Below are positions 1 through 11,420 of a stretch of 64,000 bases of DNA, piece by piece (the stretch's first letter is position 1; each line of letters starts with the position of its first letter). Under the pieces are notes generated by a model. That model was not told the origin of the DNA. It saw only the letters and a program-made list of their open reading frames with translations, and ran no database searches. The DNA comes from Ferrovaceae bacterium (GTDB lineage: Bacteria > Pseudomonadota > Gammaproteobacteria > Burkholderiales > Ferrovaceae), in the NCBI GenBank assembly GCA_027311025.1, contig DAICZS010000006.1, positions 1 through 64,000 on the forward strand. The letters are read 5' to 3'. A program made the position numbers and the translations under genes.

Positions 1-127
1 GTCAAGGCTAATTCTGCTCAGAAACACAGCTTGGAGTCTGATTATAAAGGATTATGAAACCTTCTGGTTGTGTTAAGATTTCATGATTTGATTCTTCATC
101 AATCGGCAAGCTGCTGCAGCGTAACCT

Positions 128-2707
128 ATGACCCTATTCGCCAAGGAAACACTCCCCGTCAGTCTTGAAGACGAAATGCGTCGTTCCTACCTGGAATACG
201 CCATGAGCGTCATCGTGGGACGTGCCCTGCCAGACGTTCGCGATGGGCTGAAGCCCGTACACCGGCGTGTGTTGTTTGCCATGCACGAGCTTTCCAACGA
301 TTACAACAAACCTTACAAGAAGTCGGCGCGTATCGTCGGGGACGTCATCGGTAAATACCATCCCCATGGCGACACGGCAGTTTATGACGCCATCGTGCGC
401 ATGGCGCAGGATTTTTCGCTGCGTTATCCACTGGTGGACGGGCAGGGCAACTTTGGTTCGGTGGATGGCGACAATGCGGCCGCCATGCGCTACACCGAAA
501 TCCGCATGGCGCGCATCACCCACGAGCTTCTGGCGGATATCGATCGCGACACCGTGGATTTTGGCCCCAACTACGACGGCTCGGAAAAAGAGCCACTGAT
601 CCTGCCGGCCAAGTTCCCCAACCTGCTGGTCAACGGTTCATCGGGCATTGCCGTGGGCATGGCCACCAACATCCCGCCCCATAACCTGTGTGAAGTGGTG
701 GATGCCTGCCTCGCGCTGCTGGCCAATCCTGACGTCGACATCGAAGACCTGATCGCCATCATGCCGGCCCCCGATTTTCCCACGCGCGGCATCATCTATG
801 GCACGGCTTCTGTCCGCCAGGGTTACCTGACGGGTCGCGGACGGGTGCTGATGCGTTCGCGCACGCATGTGGAAGACGTGGACAAGGCAGGCGGGCGCCA
901 GGCCATCATCGTGGATGAGTTGCCCTACCAGGTCAACAAGGCCAACCTCATCATCAAGATCGCCGAGCTGATCCGTGAAAAGCGGATTGAAGGCATTTCC
1001 GACCTGCGCGATGAGTCCGACAAGTCCGGCATGCGCATCGTCATCGAATTGAAACGCGGTGAGCTGCCAGAGGCGGTACTGAACAACCTGTTCAAACAGA
1101 CGCAGCTGCAGGACTCCTTCGGCATGAACATGGTGGCGCTGGTGGACAACCAGCCGCGTCTGCTCAACCTCAAGCAGTTCCTCGAAGCCTTCCTGCGTCA
1201 CCGGCGCGAGGTCATCACCCGGCGCACCGTCTTTGACCTGGGCAAGGCGCGCGATCGGGCCCATATCCTGGAAGGCCTTGCGGTGGCCCTGTCCAATGTG
1301 GATGAAATCATTGCCCTGATCAAGGCTTCGGCCACCCGGGCCGTGGCGCGCGACGCCCTGATGGCGCAGGTGTGGGATTCGCCGCTGGTACGCGACATGT
1401 TGTCCCGTTCTCCCGAAAATGCCTCCCGTCCCGCCGGCCTGCCCGCAGAATTTGGCCTGCACCCGCAGGGGTATCGCCTGTCCGAAACCCAGGCCATCGC
1501 CATCCTTGAAATGCAGTTGCAGCGCCTCACCGGGCTGGAACAGGAGAAAATCCGCGACGAGTACCGCGAAGTCATGGAGCGCATTGCCGACCTGCTGGAC
1601 ATTCTCGCCCATCCCGAGCGGATTTCACGCATCATTGCCGAAGAGCTCACCAGCATCAAGGAAACCTTCGGCGACGCCCGTCGCAGCGAAATTGTGGTCA
1701 ACGCTGAAGACATCGACTACGAAGACCTCATCACCCCGGCCGAGATGGTGGTGACGCTGTCCCATGGCGGCTACATCAAGGCGCAGCCCGTGGGCGACTA
1801 TCGCGCCCAGCGTCGCGGCGGACGGGGCCGGCAGGCCACTGCCACCAAGGAAGACGATTTCATCGATCGCCTGTTTGTGGCCAATACCCACGATCACATC
1901 CTGTGTTTCTCCAGCCTGGGGCGCGTGTACTGGCTGCGCGTGTTCAACGTCCCGGCGGGCAGCAGCGGCAGTCGCGGCAAGCCCATCGTCAACCTCATGC
2001 AGCTGGAGGAAGGCGAAAAGATCAACGCCATCCTGCCGGTCAAGGAATTCGACGAGCAGCATTATGTGTTCATGGCCACGGCACTGGGTACGGTCAAGAA
2101 AACCCCGCTCACCGATTTCTCGCGGCCCCGCGCCGCCGGCATCATTGCCGTGGACCTCGATCCGGACGATTATCTCGTGGGAGTGGCCATCACGGATGGC
2201 AAGCACGATGTGATGCTGTTTTCTGACGAAGGCAAGGCAGTGCGTTTTGCCGAGGACGATGTGCGGCCCATGGGCCGCACGGCGCGCGGCGTGCGCGGCA
2301 TGCGCCTGCCAGAGGGGCAGCGCGTCATTGCCATGCTGGTGGCCGAAAATGAATCCCAGTCGGTGCTGACGGCCACTGAAAACGGCTTTGGCAAGCGTAC
2401 GCCCATCTCCGAGTACACCCGCCACGGTCGCGGGGGGCAGGGCATGATCGCCATCCAGACTTCGGTACGCAATGGCCGGGTGGTCAGTGCGGCGCTCGTC
2501 AATTCTGACGATGAACTGATGCTGATCACCACGGGTGGTGTATTGATCCGCACCCGCGTCCAGGAAATCCGCGAAATGAGCCGGGCCACCCAGGGCGTGA
2601 CCCTGATCTCGCTGGATGAAGGCGAAAAACTGGTCTCCCTCAGCCGCATCGACGAATCAGCCTCCGAAGCGGAACCGGTAGCCGAACCAGGCGACGCGGA
2701 GGCCTGA
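128..2707 (+). CDS. gyrA: DNA gyrase subunit A
   Basis: 859 aa ORF; GyrA N-terminus ([41 protein letters not shown]), catalytic region [12 protein letters not shown]-terminal GyrA box-like QRRGGRGRQ. Confidence 0.98.
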   Translation: MTLFAKETLPVSLEDEMRRSYLEYAMSVIVGRALPDVRDGLKPVHRRVLFAMHELSNDYNKPYKKSARIVGDVIGKYHPHGDTAVYDAIVRMAQDFSLRYPLVDGQGNFGSVDGDNAAAMRYTEIRMARITHELLADIDRDTVDFGPNYDGSEKEPLILPAKFPNLLVNGSSGIAVGMATNIPPHNLCEVVDACLALLANPDVDIEDLIAIMPAPDFPTRGIIYGTASVRQGYLTGRGRVLMRSRTHVEDVDKAGGRQAIIVDELPYQVNKANLIIKIAELIREKRIEGISDLRDESDKSGMRIVIELKRGELPEAVLNNLFKQTQLQDSFGMNMVALVDNQPRLLNLKQFLEAFLRHRREVITRRTVFDLGKARDRAHILEGLAVALSNVDEIIALIKASATRAVARDALMAQVWDSPLVRDMLSRSPENASRPAGLPAEFGLHPQGYRLSETQAIAILEMQLQRLTGLEQEKIRDEYREVMERIADLLDILAHPERISRIIAEELTSIKETFGDARRSEIVVNAEDIDYEDLITPAEMVVTLSHGGYIKAQPVGDYRAQRRGGRGRQATATKEDDFIDRLFVANTHDHILCFSSLGRVYWLRVFNVPAGSSGSRGKPIVNLMQLEEGEKINAILPVKEFDEQHYVFMATALGTVKKTPLTDFSRPRAAGIIAVDLDPDDYLVGVAITDGKHDVMLFSDEGKAVRFAEDDVRPMGRTARGVRGMRLPEGQRVIAMLVAENESQSVLTATENGFGKRTPISEYTRHGRGGQGMIAIQTSVRNGRVVSAALVNSDDELMLITTGGVLIRTRVQEIREMSRATQGVTLISLDEGEKLVSLSRIDESASEAEPVAEPGDAEA

Positions 2708-2710
2708 GTC

Positions 2711-3790
2711 ATGAGGAGCTTCAATTTTTCGGCGGGGCCCGCCACGCTCCCCACGGAAGTCATTACCCAGGTGCAACAGGAACTGCCAGACTGGCGCGGC
2801 ACGGGCATGTCCGTCATGGAACTGAGCCACCGCAGCCCCGAGTTTGCCGGCATCCTCGCCGAAACCGAGCTGGATCTGCGCGAGTTGCTGGCCATCCCCG
2901 AACATTATCGGGTGGTGTTCTGCCAGGAAGGCGCCAGCGCGCACTGGGACATGATTCCCCTCAACCTGTTGCAGGGCAATACGCGCGCCGATTACATCGA
3001 AACCGGTTACTGGTCCTATCGGGCCATCGAGGAAGGGCGGCGTTATTGCAACGTCAACATCGCCGCTTCCAACCGCGTGGACCAGTACTGCGCCATTCCG
3101 GACCAAAGTGAGTGGCGCCTTGACCCCAAAGCGGCCTATGTGCATTACTGCTCCAACGAAACCATCGATGGCCTGGAGTTCTTCTGGGTGCCTGACGTGG
3201 GCAAGGTCCCTCTCGTGGTGGACATGTCCTCCCACTTCCTGTCGCGGCCCATGGATATTTCGAAATTCGGTCTTGTCTATGCCGGCGCGCAGAAGAACAT
3301 CGGTCCCGCGGGGTTGAGCCTCGCCATCATTCGTGACGACCTGCTCAAGCCTTCGGCCCCCGGTACGCCCTTTCTGATGGATTACCACAGCCAGGTGCAC
3401 GCCCACTCCATGCTCAACACCCCGCCCACCTTCACCATCTGGGTGGCCGGCCTGGTCTTCAAGTGGATCAAGCGGCAGGGGGGGCTTGCGGCCATGGAAC
3501 AGATCAACATCGAAAAATCCCGGCTGTTGTATGATTTTCTGGACAGTAGCGGGTTTTACCGCTCCCAGGTCAAGCATCAGGACCGTTCGCGCATGAATGT
3601 GCCCTTCCATTTGCGCGAGCCCTCCCTGGACGAGGTCTTCCTGAAGGAGGCTGACGCGCACGGGCTGCACCAGCTGCGGGGCCACAGGGTGGTGGGCGGA
3701 ATGCGTGCGTCCATCTACAATGCGATGTCTATGGCCGGCGTGAAAGCGCTGATCTCGTTCATGGCAGATTTCGAGCGTCGATATGGCTGA
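2711..3790 (+). CDS. serC: phosphoserine aminotransferase
   Basis: 359 aa; MRSFNFSAGPATLPTEVI and YAGAQKNIGPAG (PLP lysine region) typical of SerC. Confidence 0.97.
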   Translation: MRSFNFSAGPATLPTEVITQVQQELPDWRGTGMSVMELSHRSPEFAGILAETELDLRELLAIPEHYRVVFCQEGASAHWDMIPLNLLQGNTRADYIETGYWSYRAIEEGRRYCNVNIAASNRVDQYCAIPDQSEWRLDPKAAYVHYCSNETIDGLEFFWVPDVGKVPLVVDMSSHFLSRPMDISKFGLVYAGAQKNIGPAGLSLAIIRDDLLKPSAPGTPFLMDYHSQVHAHSMLNTPPTFTIWVAGLVFKWIKRQGGLAAMEQINIEKSRLLYDFLDSSGFYRSQVKHQDRSRMNVPFHLREPSLDEVFLKEADAHGLHQLRGHRVVGGMRASIYNAMSMAGVKALISFMADFERRYG

Positions 3791-4868
3791 TTCAAAACCT
3801 GAAGTGTCGCTGCAGTCCCTGCGTGAGCAAATCGACCAGATCGATCTGGATGTCCTGCGCCTGCTCAACGCGCGCGCAGTGGCTGCTGGTGAGATCGGCA
3901 AGCTCAAGACCGGGGTGCTCTATCGCCCCGAGCGCGAAGCCCAGGTGCTGCGCCGCGTGCGCGAGCTCAATCCCGGCCCCCTGGGGGCCGAGACGGTCAC
4001 TTTCCTGTTTCGTGAAATCATGTCGGCCTGCCTGGCTTACGAACGTCCCATCACGGTGGCCTGCCTCGGCCCTTCGGGCACTTATTCCGAGGCTGCGGCC
4101 GTGCGTCAGTTTGGACACGCCGCAAACATCCTGACCTGTACCACGCTCGATGATGTCGTGCGTGCTGCCGAAACCGGCAATGCCGATTTTGCCGTGGTGC
4201 CCGTAGAAAACTCGACCGAAGGCGCAGTCGGCCGCACGCTGGATCTGATGATCGAGACGCCACTCAAGGTCTGCGGCGAAATCCAGCTGCGCATTCGCCA
4301 TCAGTTGCTGGCAGCACCAACGCTGACGGCATTGAAGGATGTGCAGCGGGTGTTCTCCCATGGCCAGTCGCTGGGCCAGTGCCAGCACTGGCTCAATGCC
4401 TGGTTGCCCCATGCCGAACGGGTTGCGGTGGCCAGCAATGCCGAGGCCGCGCGCCTTGCCGCAGAGCAGCCGGGCTCGGCCGCCATTGCAGGCGAGCTGG
4501 CGGGCGAGCGCTACGGACTGCATGTGCTTCACGCCAACATCGAGGACGAATCCACCAACACCACGCGCTTTCTGGTACTGGGCCCCGAGCTTCCCGGGCC
4601 TTCGGGGCGCGACAAGACCTCCATGGTGCTGGCGGCACGCAACCGGCCCGGTGCCATTCATGAACTGCTCACACCGTTGGCCACTTGCGGGGTCAGCATG
4701 ACGCGGCTCGAATCGCGCCCGTCGCGGACGGCACTGTGGGAATATGTCTTCTTCGTGGACGTGGAAGGGCACCAGCAGGATCCCGCCGTGGCCACGGCCA
4801 TCCGGGCCATCGAGGAGAAGGCCCTGTTCAGCAAGATTCTCGGTTCCTACCCGGTGGCGGCCCTATGA
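3783..4868 (+). CDS. pheA: bifunctional chorismate mutase / prephenate dehydratase
   Basis: N-terminal chorismate mutase (LREQIDQIDLDVLRLLNARA), PDT domain (GPSGTYSEAA, PVENSTEGAVGRTLDL) and ACT domain (LESRPSR); overlaps serC by 8 nt. Confidence 0.97.
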   Translation: MADSKPEVSLQSLREQIDQIDLDVLRLLNARAVAAGEIGKLKTGVLYRPEREAQVLRRVRELNPGPLGAETVTFLFREIMSACLAYERPITVACLGPSGTYSEAAAVRQFGHAANILTCTTLDDVVRAAETGNADFAVVPVENSTEGAVGRTLDLMIETPLKVCGEIQLRIRHQLLAAPTLTALKDVQRVFSHGQSLGQCQHWLNAWLPHAERVAVASNAEAARLAAEQPGSAAIAGELAGERYGLHVLHANIEDESTNTTRFLVLGPELPGPSGRDKTSMVLAARNRPGAIHELLTPLATCGVSMTRLESRPSRTALWEYVFFVDVEGHQQDPAVATAIRAIEEKALFSKILGSYPVAAL

Positions 4869-5968
4869 TGGACCTGTGCGACCTCACGCCGTCCTACATC
4901 CGGGACATTGCCCCGTACCAGCCGGGCAAACCCATTGGCGAACTGCAGCGCGAGCTGGGGCTTGGCCACATCATCAAGCTGGCCTCCAACGAAAACCCGC
5001 TGGGACCCAGCCCCAAGGCACTGGCGGCCATCGAGGCAGCCCTGCCGGAAATTGCCCTGTATCCCGATGGCAACGGTTTCGAGCTCAAGAGCGCGCTGGC
5101 TGCACGATTTTCCGTGGCGCGCGACGGCATCGTGCTGGGCAATGGTTCCAATGACGTGCTGGAACTCGTGGCCCGCGCCTTTCTGGGACGCGATACCTCG
5201 GCCATCTATTCGCAGCACGCCTTTGCCGTCTATCCCCTGGTGACGCAGGCTGTCGGGGCCCTGGGCATCACGGTGCCGGCGCATGATTTTGCCCATGATC
5301 TCGAGGCCATGATCGCGGCCATCCGCACGGATACCCGCGTGCTGTTCGTGGCCAACCCCAACAATCCCACCGGCACCCTGATACCGGGTCCGATCCTGCA
5401 TGAAGCGTTGAAGCGCGTGCCACACCATGTGTTGATCGTCCTGGATGAGGCCTACACGGAGTATCTGCAGCCCGAGCACCGCTACGATGCGGTGTCCTGG
5501 CTTGGCGAGATGCCCAACCTCCTGATCTCGCGCACCTTCTCCAAGGCCTACGGCCTGGCCGGATTGCGCGTGGGCTTTGGCCTTGCGCGTCCCGAAATCA
5601 TCGGCCTGCTCAACCGGGTACGCCAGCCTTTCAACGTCAGCAGCCTCGCTTTGGCAGCGGCTGAGGCAGCCCTGGAAGACGGCGAGTTTCTGGAACGCAC
5701 CCGTGCGCTCAATGCAGCGGGCCTGGCGCAGCTTGCCGCCGGCTTTCGTCGCTTGCGCCTGCCTTTCATCCCTTCGTTTGGCAATTTTGTGTCGGTGAAG
5801 GTGGGAGACAGTGCGCGCATCTACCAGTCCCTGTTGCGCCAGGGCATCATCGTGCGCCCCGTGGCCGCTTACCAGATGCCGCTTTACCTGCGTGTTTCGG
5901 TGGGGCTGGCAGAAGAGAACGCGGCGTTTCTTGCGGCGCTGGAGGCCAGCCTCCACGAGACGGCCTAG
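4865..5968 (+). CDS. hisC: histidinol-phosphate aminotransferase
   Basis: ORF track starts at 4685; true start is probably ATG 4865 overlapping the pheA stop. SNENPLGPSPKAL, NPNNPTGTL, RTFSKAYGLAGLRVGF. Confidence 0.95.
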   Translation: MMDLCDLTPSYIRDIAPYQPGKPIGELQRELGLGHIIKLASNENPLGPSPKALAAIEAALPEIALYPDGNGFELKSALAARFSVARDGIVLGNGSNDVLELVARAFLGRDTSAIYSQHAFAVYPLVTQAVGALGITVPAHDFAHDLEAMIAAIRTDTRVLFVANPNNPTGTLIPGPILHEALKRVPHHVLIVLDEAYTEYLQPEHRYDAVSWLGEMPNLLISRTFSKAYGLAGLRVGFGLARPEIIGLLNRVRQPFNVSSLALAAAEAALEDGEFLERTRALNAAGLAQLAAGFRRLRLPFIPSFGNFVSVKVGDSARIYQSLLRQGIIVRPVAAYQMPLYLRVSVGLAEENAAFLAALEASLHETA

Positions 5969-5971
5969 GCC

Positions 5972-6856
5972 ATGGCCGAGCTTTTTCAGAAGCATCCGCG
6001 CCGCCTTGCCGTCATCGGCGTTGGCCTGATCGGCGGTTCGTTTGCCCTTGCCCTGCGCGAGGCTGCGCGTGAAGTGCATATCGTGGGCTACGATCGCGAC
6101 GAGATCAATCTTGCTGCCGCCCGGCACATGGGGGTCGTCAACAGCACCGTGCACGATGCGGCGGCCGCGGTGCGCGACGCGGACATGGTCATGATTGCGG
6201 TGCCGGTGGGGCAGTTTGAGGGGGTTCTGCAGGAAATTGCCCCGGCCCTGAACCCCAGCGCCATCATTACCGACGTGGGCAGCACCAAGGGGTCGGTGGT
6301 GCGCGCAGCACAAACCATGCTGGGGTCGGCGTTCGAACGCTTCGTGCCGGGACACCCGATTGCCGGGGCCGAGCACAGCGGCGTGCGCGCTGCGCGTGCA
6401 GACCTGTTTCGCGACCGGTCCGTGGTGCTGACTCCGGTGGAGGGCACGCACGAACTGCCGCGCGACATCATGCGCAAGTGCTGGGAAGCCTGTGGCGCGC
6501 GCGTGGAGGAAATGACCGTGACGCGCCACGACGCCATTTTCGGGGTGGTCAGCCATCTGCCCCACCTGCTCAGTTTTGCGCTGGTGTACGACATCGCCAC
6601 CCGGGTGGATGCAGATACCTTTTTTCGTTTTGCGGCCAGCGGTTTCCGCGACTTTACCCGCATAGCCGGCAGCAGCCCCGAAATGTGGCGCGACATCGGC
6701 CTTGCCAACCGCGACGTGCTGTTGCTGGAAATAACCCGCTACCGCGAGCATCTGGAGCGCCTGAGCCAATTGCTGACCCAGCAGGACGGCGCGGCCCTGG
6801 AAGCGTTTTTCCGGGTGGCCCGCGAAGCCCGTCGCAGCTGGACTGAAACGCCCTGA
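5972..6856 (+). CDS. tyrA: prephenate dehydrogenase
   Basis: 294 aa; Rossmann GVGLIGGSFALALRE, DVGSTKGSV, GHPIAGAEHSG. Confidence 0.95.
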   Translation: MAELFQKHPRRLAVIGVGLIGGSFALALREAAREVHIVGYDRDEINLAAARHMGVVNSTVHDAAAAVRDADMVMIAVPVGQFEGVLQEIAPALNPSAIITDVGSTKGSVVRAAQTMLGSAFERFVPGHPIAGAEHSGVRAARADLFRDRSVVLTPVEGTHELPRDIMRKCWEACGARVEEMTVTRHDAIFGVVSHLPHLLSFALVYDIATRVDADTFFRFAASGFRDFTRIAGSSPEMWRDIGLANRDVLLLEITRYREHLERLSQLLTQQDGAALEAFFRVAREARRSWTETP

Positions 6857-6864
6857 GAATTTCC

Positions 6865-8172
6865 ATGACACAAACCTATCTTGTTCGCCCCGGTGGGGCA
6901 CTGACGGGCACCGTGCGGGTGCCTGGAGACAAATCCATTTCGCATCGCGCCATCATGCTGGGTGCCATTGCCGAAGGCGTCACCGAAGTGAGCGGCTTTC
7001 TGGAGGGCGAGGATGCGCTGGCCACCATGAACGCATTTCGTGCCATGGGGGTGACCATCGATGGCCCACACCAGGGCCGGGTGACCGTACACGGCGTGGG
7101 CAAGCACGGCCTCAAGGCGCCACCCGGGCCCATCGACTGCGGCAACTCGGGAACTTCCATGCGCCTGTTGGCCGGGCTGCTGGCAGGCCAGGGTTTTGCG
7201 CTCAGCCTGACGGGCGACGACAGCTTGCGCCGGCGTCCCATGGAGCGCGTGGCGCGGGCACTGCAGGCCATGGGCGCCCAGGTGGACACCGAACCGGGCG
7301 GCCTGCCGCCCGTGCGCCTTGGCCCCGTCGGTCAGCTGCACGGCATCCATTACGATCTGCCCGTAGCCAGTGCCCAGGTCAAGTCTGCCGTGTTGCTGGC
7401 GGGCCTGTATGCAGACGGCGAAACCTCGGTGAGCGAACCTGAGCCCACCCGCGACCATACCGAGCGCATGCTGGCGGCCTTTGGCTATCCGGTGACGCGG
7501 CAGGGCAACACTGCGCGCCTGAACGGCCAGGGCACGCTGCATGCCACTCCCATTGAAGTGCCGGCCGACATCTCCTCGGCGGCCTTCTTTCTGGTGGGGG
7601 CCAGCATCGCCCCGGGGTCAGACCTCACCTTGACTGCGGTGGGCGTCAACCCCACGCGTACCGGCATCATCGACATCCTGAAGCTGATGGGTGCGGACAT
7701 CACCCTGCACAACCCACGACTTGCGGGTGGCGAGCCGGTGGCCGACATCCGGGTGCGCCATGCGCCGCTGCACGGCATTGCCGTGCCCGAATCCCTGGTG
7801 CCGCTGGCCATCGACGAATTTCCGGTGCTCTTCGTGGCAGCTGCGAATGCCAAGGGAAAAACGGTCGTGACAGGGGCGGCTGAATTGCGCGTCAAGGAAA
7901 GCGACCGCATCCAGGTCATGGCGGACGGCCTGCAGGCCCTGGGGGTGGATGCCACTCCAACGCCCGACGGCATGGTCATCAACGGGGGCCGGCCCTACCA
8001 CGGTGGCACCATTGACAGTCGGGGCGATCACCGCATCGCCATGAGTTTTGCCATGGCGGCCCTGCAGGCCACGGCCCCCATCACCATCCTCGATTGCGCC
8101 AATGTGGCCACATCCTTTCCGGGATTTGCCACACTCGCCGCTGCATCGGGCCTGTCCCTCAGCCTCGCATGA
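6865..8172 (+). CDS. aroA: 3-phosphoshikimate 1-carboxyvinyltransferase (EPSP synthase)
   Basis: PGDKSISHRAIMLGAIAEG, GNSGTSMRLLAGLLAGQ, RVKESDRI. Confidence 0.98.
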   Translation: MTQTYLVRPGGALTGTVRVPGDKSISHRAIMLGAIAEGVTEVSGFLEGEDALATMNAFRAMGVTIDGPHQGRVTVHGVGKHGLKAPPGPIDCGNSGTSMRLLAGLLAGQGFALSLTGDDSLRRRPMERVARALQAMGAQVDTEPGGLPPVRLGPVGQLHGIHYDLPVASAQVKSAVLLAGLYADGETSVSEPEPTRDHTERMLAAFGYPVTRQGNTARLNGQGTLHATPIEVPADISSAAFFLVGASIAPGSDLTLTAVGVNPTRTGIIDILKLMGADITLHNPRLAGGEPVADIRVRHAPLHGIAVPESLVPLAIDEFPVLFVAAANAKGKTVVTGAAELRVKESDRIQVMADGLQALGVDATPTPDGMVINGGRPYHGGTIDSRGDHRIAMSFAMAALQATAPITILDCANVATSFPGFATLAAASGLSLSLA

Positions 8173-8831
8173 TTCCCGTCATCGCCATCGACGGGCCCTC
8201 CGCTTCGGGCAAGGGTACGGTTGCCGAACGGGTGGCGCGCGTTCTCGGCTTTCATTACCTGGACAGCGGGGCGCTGTATCGCCTCACGGCCCTGGCAGCC
8301 GAACGGGCCGGGCTGCCCCTGGATGGGGCCGGGGCGCTGGGCGTGCTTGCGGCAAATCTCGACGTGCGCTTTGCGGACGGAGAAATATTTCTTTCAAATC
8401 AAATTGTTACTAATGAAATCCGGTCCGAGGCCTGCAGCCGGAATGCTTCCCTGGTGGCCGCCATCCCCGAAGTACGGGCGGGGTTGCTGACGCGCCAGCG
8501 CGCCTTTCGCCAGCCGCCAGGACTCGTTGCCGACGGGCGCGACATGGGCTCGGTGGTCTTTCCTGACGCAGCCCTCAAGGTGTTTTTGACGGCTGCGCCC
8601 GGAATTCGGGCACAGCGTCGGTATAACCAGTTGATGGATAAGGGAATCCCTGCTAATATGCAAGGCCTTTTGCAGGACATTGAGGAGCGCGACGCCAGGG
8701 ATGCATCCCGGGCCGTGGCTCCCCTGCAACGCGGCGAGGCCTTGCTGCTCGACACCACGTCTTTAACCATCCAGCAAGCGGTGGATCAAGTCTTGGGCTG
8801 GTTTGCACAGGTAGCGCCCCGTTCGTCCTGA
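8169..8831 (+). CDS. cmk: cytidylate kinase
   Basis: ORF track starts at 8094; ATG 8169 overlaps the aroA stop. MIPVIAIDGPSASGKGTVAERVA, DGRDMGSVVFPDA. Confidence 0.96.
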   Translation: MIPVIAIDGPSASGKGTVAERVARVLGFHYLDSGALYRLTALAAERAGLPLDGAGALGVLAANLDVRFADGEIFLSNQIVTNEIRSEACSRNASLVAAIPEVRAGLLTRQRAFRQPPGLVADGRDMGSVVFPDAALKVFLTAAPGIRAQRRYNQLMDKGIPANMQGLLQDIEERDARDASRAVAPLQRGEALLLDTTSLTIQQAVDQVLGWFAQVAPRSS

Positions 8832-8967
8832 TTTTTTGAAGTGGCATTGACCGGCATGAAGCACACCCTGCGCGATTCAGGGCGTTCTCGCAACTCTGCC
8901 GGTGTGGTGCCCGTTTATAAACCTACCCCGTGGCGCGGCGGGCAATTGAAATGAAACAAGGTCGTCA

Positions 8968-10686
8968 ATGATGAATACAGCACAACAAACCCAGTCACCG
9001 ATGGAAAGCTTTGCCAGCCTCTTTGAAGAGAGCTTGACGCACCAGGAAATGCGTTCGGGCGAAGTGATCACTGCAGAAGTGGTCAGCATCGATGCCAACA
9101 TGGTGGTGGTCAACGCGGGCCTCAAGTCTGAAAGCCTGATCCCCATCGAAGAATTCAAGAATGATCGCGGCGAACTGGAAGTCCAGGTCGGTGACTTCGT
9201 CAAGGTCGCGATCGATGCGCTGGAAGACGGTTACGGTTCCACCAAACTGTCGCGCGAAAAAGCCAAACGCCTCGCAGCCTGGCTGGATCTGGATGACGCG
9301 CTTGCCAAAGGCACGCTGGTGCAGGGTGTGGTGAGCGGCAAGGTCAAGGGCGGCCTGACCGTCATGGTCAATGGTATCCGCGCCTTCCTGCCCGGTTCCC
9401 TTGTGGACGTGCGTCCCATCAAGGACACCACGCCCTTCGAAGGCAAGGAAATGGAGTTCAAGGTCATCAAGCTCGATCGCAAGCGCAACAACGTGGTGGT
9501 GTCGCGTCGCGCCGTGATGGAAGCTTCCCAGGGCGCTGATCGCCAGAACCTGCTGGAAAACCTCAAGGAAGGTGCCGTGGTCAAGGGCATCGTCAAGAAC
9601 ATCACCGATTACGGCGCGTTCGTGGATCTGGGTGGCATCGATGGCTTGCTGCACATCACTGACCTGGCCTGGCGTCGCGTCAAGCATCCTTCCGAAGTCC
9701 TGAACGTGGGCGATGAAGTGGAAGCCAAGGTACTCAAGTTCGACCAGGAAAAAAACCGCGTCTCCCTCGGCCTCAAGCAGTTGGGCGAAGATCCCTGGGT
9801 GGGTCTGGCACGCCGGTATCCCGAGCGCACCCGCCTGTTCGGCAAGGTCACCAACCTGACCGACTACGGCGCGTTCGTGGAAATCGAACAGGGCATCGAA
9901 GGCCTGGTGCATGTGTCGGAAATGGACTGGACCAACAAGAACGTCCATCCTTCCAAGGTGGTGCAGTTGGGCGATGAAGTCGAAGTCATGATCCTGGAAA
10001 TCGACGAAGAGCGCCGCCGCATCTCGCTGGGCATGAAGCAGTGCCGCGCCAACCCGTGGGAAGAGTTTGCCATGACCCACAACAAGAACGACCATGTGCG
10101 TGGCCAGATCAAGTCCATCACCGACTTTGGCGTGTTCATTGGCCTGCCTGGTGGCATCGACGGGCTGGTGCACCTCTCCGACCTGTCCTGGAACCAGACG
10201 GGCGAAGAGGCCGTTCACAACTACAAGAAGGGCGATGAAGTCGAAGCCCTGGTGCTGTCCATCGACGTGGAGCGTGAGCGCATTTCGCTGGGCATCAAGC
10301 AGCTCTCCGGTGACCCCTTCAGCAACTTTACGGCAAGCCATGACAAGGGTTCCCTGGTCAAGGGTGTGGTCAAGTCCGTGGATGCCAAGGGTGCCGTGAT
10401 CGACCTCGGTGACGACATCGAAGGGTATCTGCGTGCTTCCGAAGTCTCCCGCGATCGCGTGGAAGACCTGCGCACCCATCTCAACGAAGGGGATGCCGTG
10501 GAAGCCGTGGTGCTCAACATTGATCGTAAAAACCGCGGAATCAATTTGTCCATCAAGGCTCGGGATGCTGTGGAAGAAACTGCTGCCATGCAGCGGGTGG
10601 CTTCCGAAAGTCCCGCCAACGCAGGCACCACCAGTTTGGGTGCATTGCTGAAAGCCAAGCTGGGCAACCCAGGTTCCAGCAACTAA
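8968..10686 (+). CDS. rpsA: 30S ribosomal protein S1
   Basis: 572 aa with repeated S1 domains ([59 protein letters not shown]). Confidence 0.98.
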   Translation: MMNTAQQTQSPMESFASLFEESLTHQEMRSGEVITAEVVSIDANMVVVNAGLKSESLIPIEEFKNDRGELEVQVGDFVKVAIDALEDGYGSTKLSREKAKRLAAWLDLDDALAKGTLVQGVVSGKVKGGLTVMVNGIRAFLPGSLVDVRPIKDTTPFEGKEMEFKVIKLDRKRNNVVVSRRAVMEASQGADRQNLLENLKEGAVVKGIVKNITDYGAFVDLGGIDGLLHITDLAWRRVKHPSEVLNVGDEVEAKVLKFDQEKNRVSLGLKQLGEDPWVGLARRYPERTRLFGKVTNLTDYGAFVEIEQGIEGLVHVSEMDWTNKNVHPSKVVQLGDEVEVMILEIDEERRRISLGMKQCRANPWEEFAMTHNKNDHVRGQIKSITDFGVFIGLPGGIDGLVHLSDLSWNQTGEEAVHNYKKGDEVEALVLSIDVERERISLGIKQLSGDPFSNFTASHDKGSLVKGVVKSVDAKGAVIDLGDDIEGYLRASEVSRDRVEDLRTHLNEGDAVEAVVLNIDRKNRGINLSIKARDAVEETAAMQRVASESPANAGTTSLGALLKAKLGNPGSSN

Positions 10687-10695
10687 GGGGTTTTC

Positions 10696-11001
10696 ATGAC
10701 GAAGTCCGAGCTCATTAGCCTGCTGTCGGATCGTTACACGCAGCTGGTTGCAAAAGATACGGAACTGGCTGTCAAGACGATCCTGGACGCCATGAGTCAT
10801 AGCCTGGTGTCCGGCGAACGAATCGAGATTCGTGGCTTTGGTAGCTTTGGGCTGAATCACCGCCCCCCGCGTCTGGGACGCAATCCCAAGACGGGGGAGA
10901 AGGTCAGCGTTCCCGAGAAGTATGTGCCGCATTTCAAGGCCGGCAAGGAATTGCGTGACCGGGTGGATTACCCCAAGTCGGAACCCCCCGCAGGTAACTG
11001 A
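10696..11001 (+). CDS. ihfB: integration host factor subunit beta
   Basis: [42 protein letters not shown]. Confidence 0.96.
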   Translation: MTKSELISLLSDRYTQLVAKDTELAVKTILDAMSHSLVSGERIEIRGFGSFGLNHRPPRLGRNPKTGEKVSVPEKYVPHFKAGKELRDRVDYPKSEPPAGN

Positions 11002-11005
11002 AACT

Positions 11006-11036
11006 CGGCGGGCGTTGTGAAACGCCCGCCGTTTTA
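11006..11036 (+). terminator. Rho-independent terminator after ihfB
   Basis: cggcgggcgtt-gtga-aacgcccgccg followed by tttt. Confidence 0.85.
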
Positions 11037-11050
11037 TTAGGGATGATCGG

Positions 11051-11371
11051 ATGGTTTACCTCAAATGGCTGGTGCGCATCGTCATCTTCGTCCTGTTGCT
11101 GGGTTTTGCAGTCAAGAACCTGGAGCCGGTCACGCTCAACTATTTCATGGGGTATCAGTGGCAAGAGCCGCTGGTGGTCATCTTGCTGGCATTCACGATA
11201 CTGGGTGTGGTGATCGGCCTTCTGGCCGCCATGAGTACGCTGTTTCGCCAGCGGCGCGAAATCCAGGGCCTGCGTCGTGAGCTGCGGCGCCTGGACAAGA
11301 ACGTGAATGAAGCCCCCGCCACATCGCCCATCGCGGATACGGCCACGGCAGGCCATGTGGACGTGATGTGA
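11051..11371 (+). CDS. lapA: LapA-domain (DUF1049) inner membrane protein
   Basis: 106 aa, two TM segments, located directly before lapB. Confidence 0.85.
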   Translation: MVYLKWLVRIVIFVLLLGFAVKNLEPVTLNYFMGYQWQEPLVVILLAFTILGVVIGLLAAMSTLFRQRREIQGLRRELRRLDKNVNEAPATSPIADTATAGHVDVM

Positions 11372-11420
11372 AGAACCCATCACCTGTATTGGGTGAGCAG
11401 ACAGGATCGCGTTCATTCTG

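Noticed and set aside
1-127. Possible regulatory repeats upstream of gyrA
   Set aside because: Only short AT-rich similarities (gattat/gatt...aatc); nothing beyond ordinary promoter composition.
4847-6901. 684-aa minus-strand ORF opposite hisC/tyrA
   Set aside because: Antisense to well-supported genes; composition is the usual high-GC shadow ORF (His/Gly/Arg/Ala rich), no family signature.
8381-8420. AT-rich patch inside cmk considered as an insertion or internal promoter
   Set aside because: Reading frame encodes a normal Cmk segment (DGEIFLSNQIVTNEIRSEACS); a promoter for rpsA cannot be supported without TSS data.
8995-10932. 645-aa minus-strand ORF opposite rpsA
   Set aside because: Shadow ORF of the repeated S1 domains; no independent start signal or recognisable domain.
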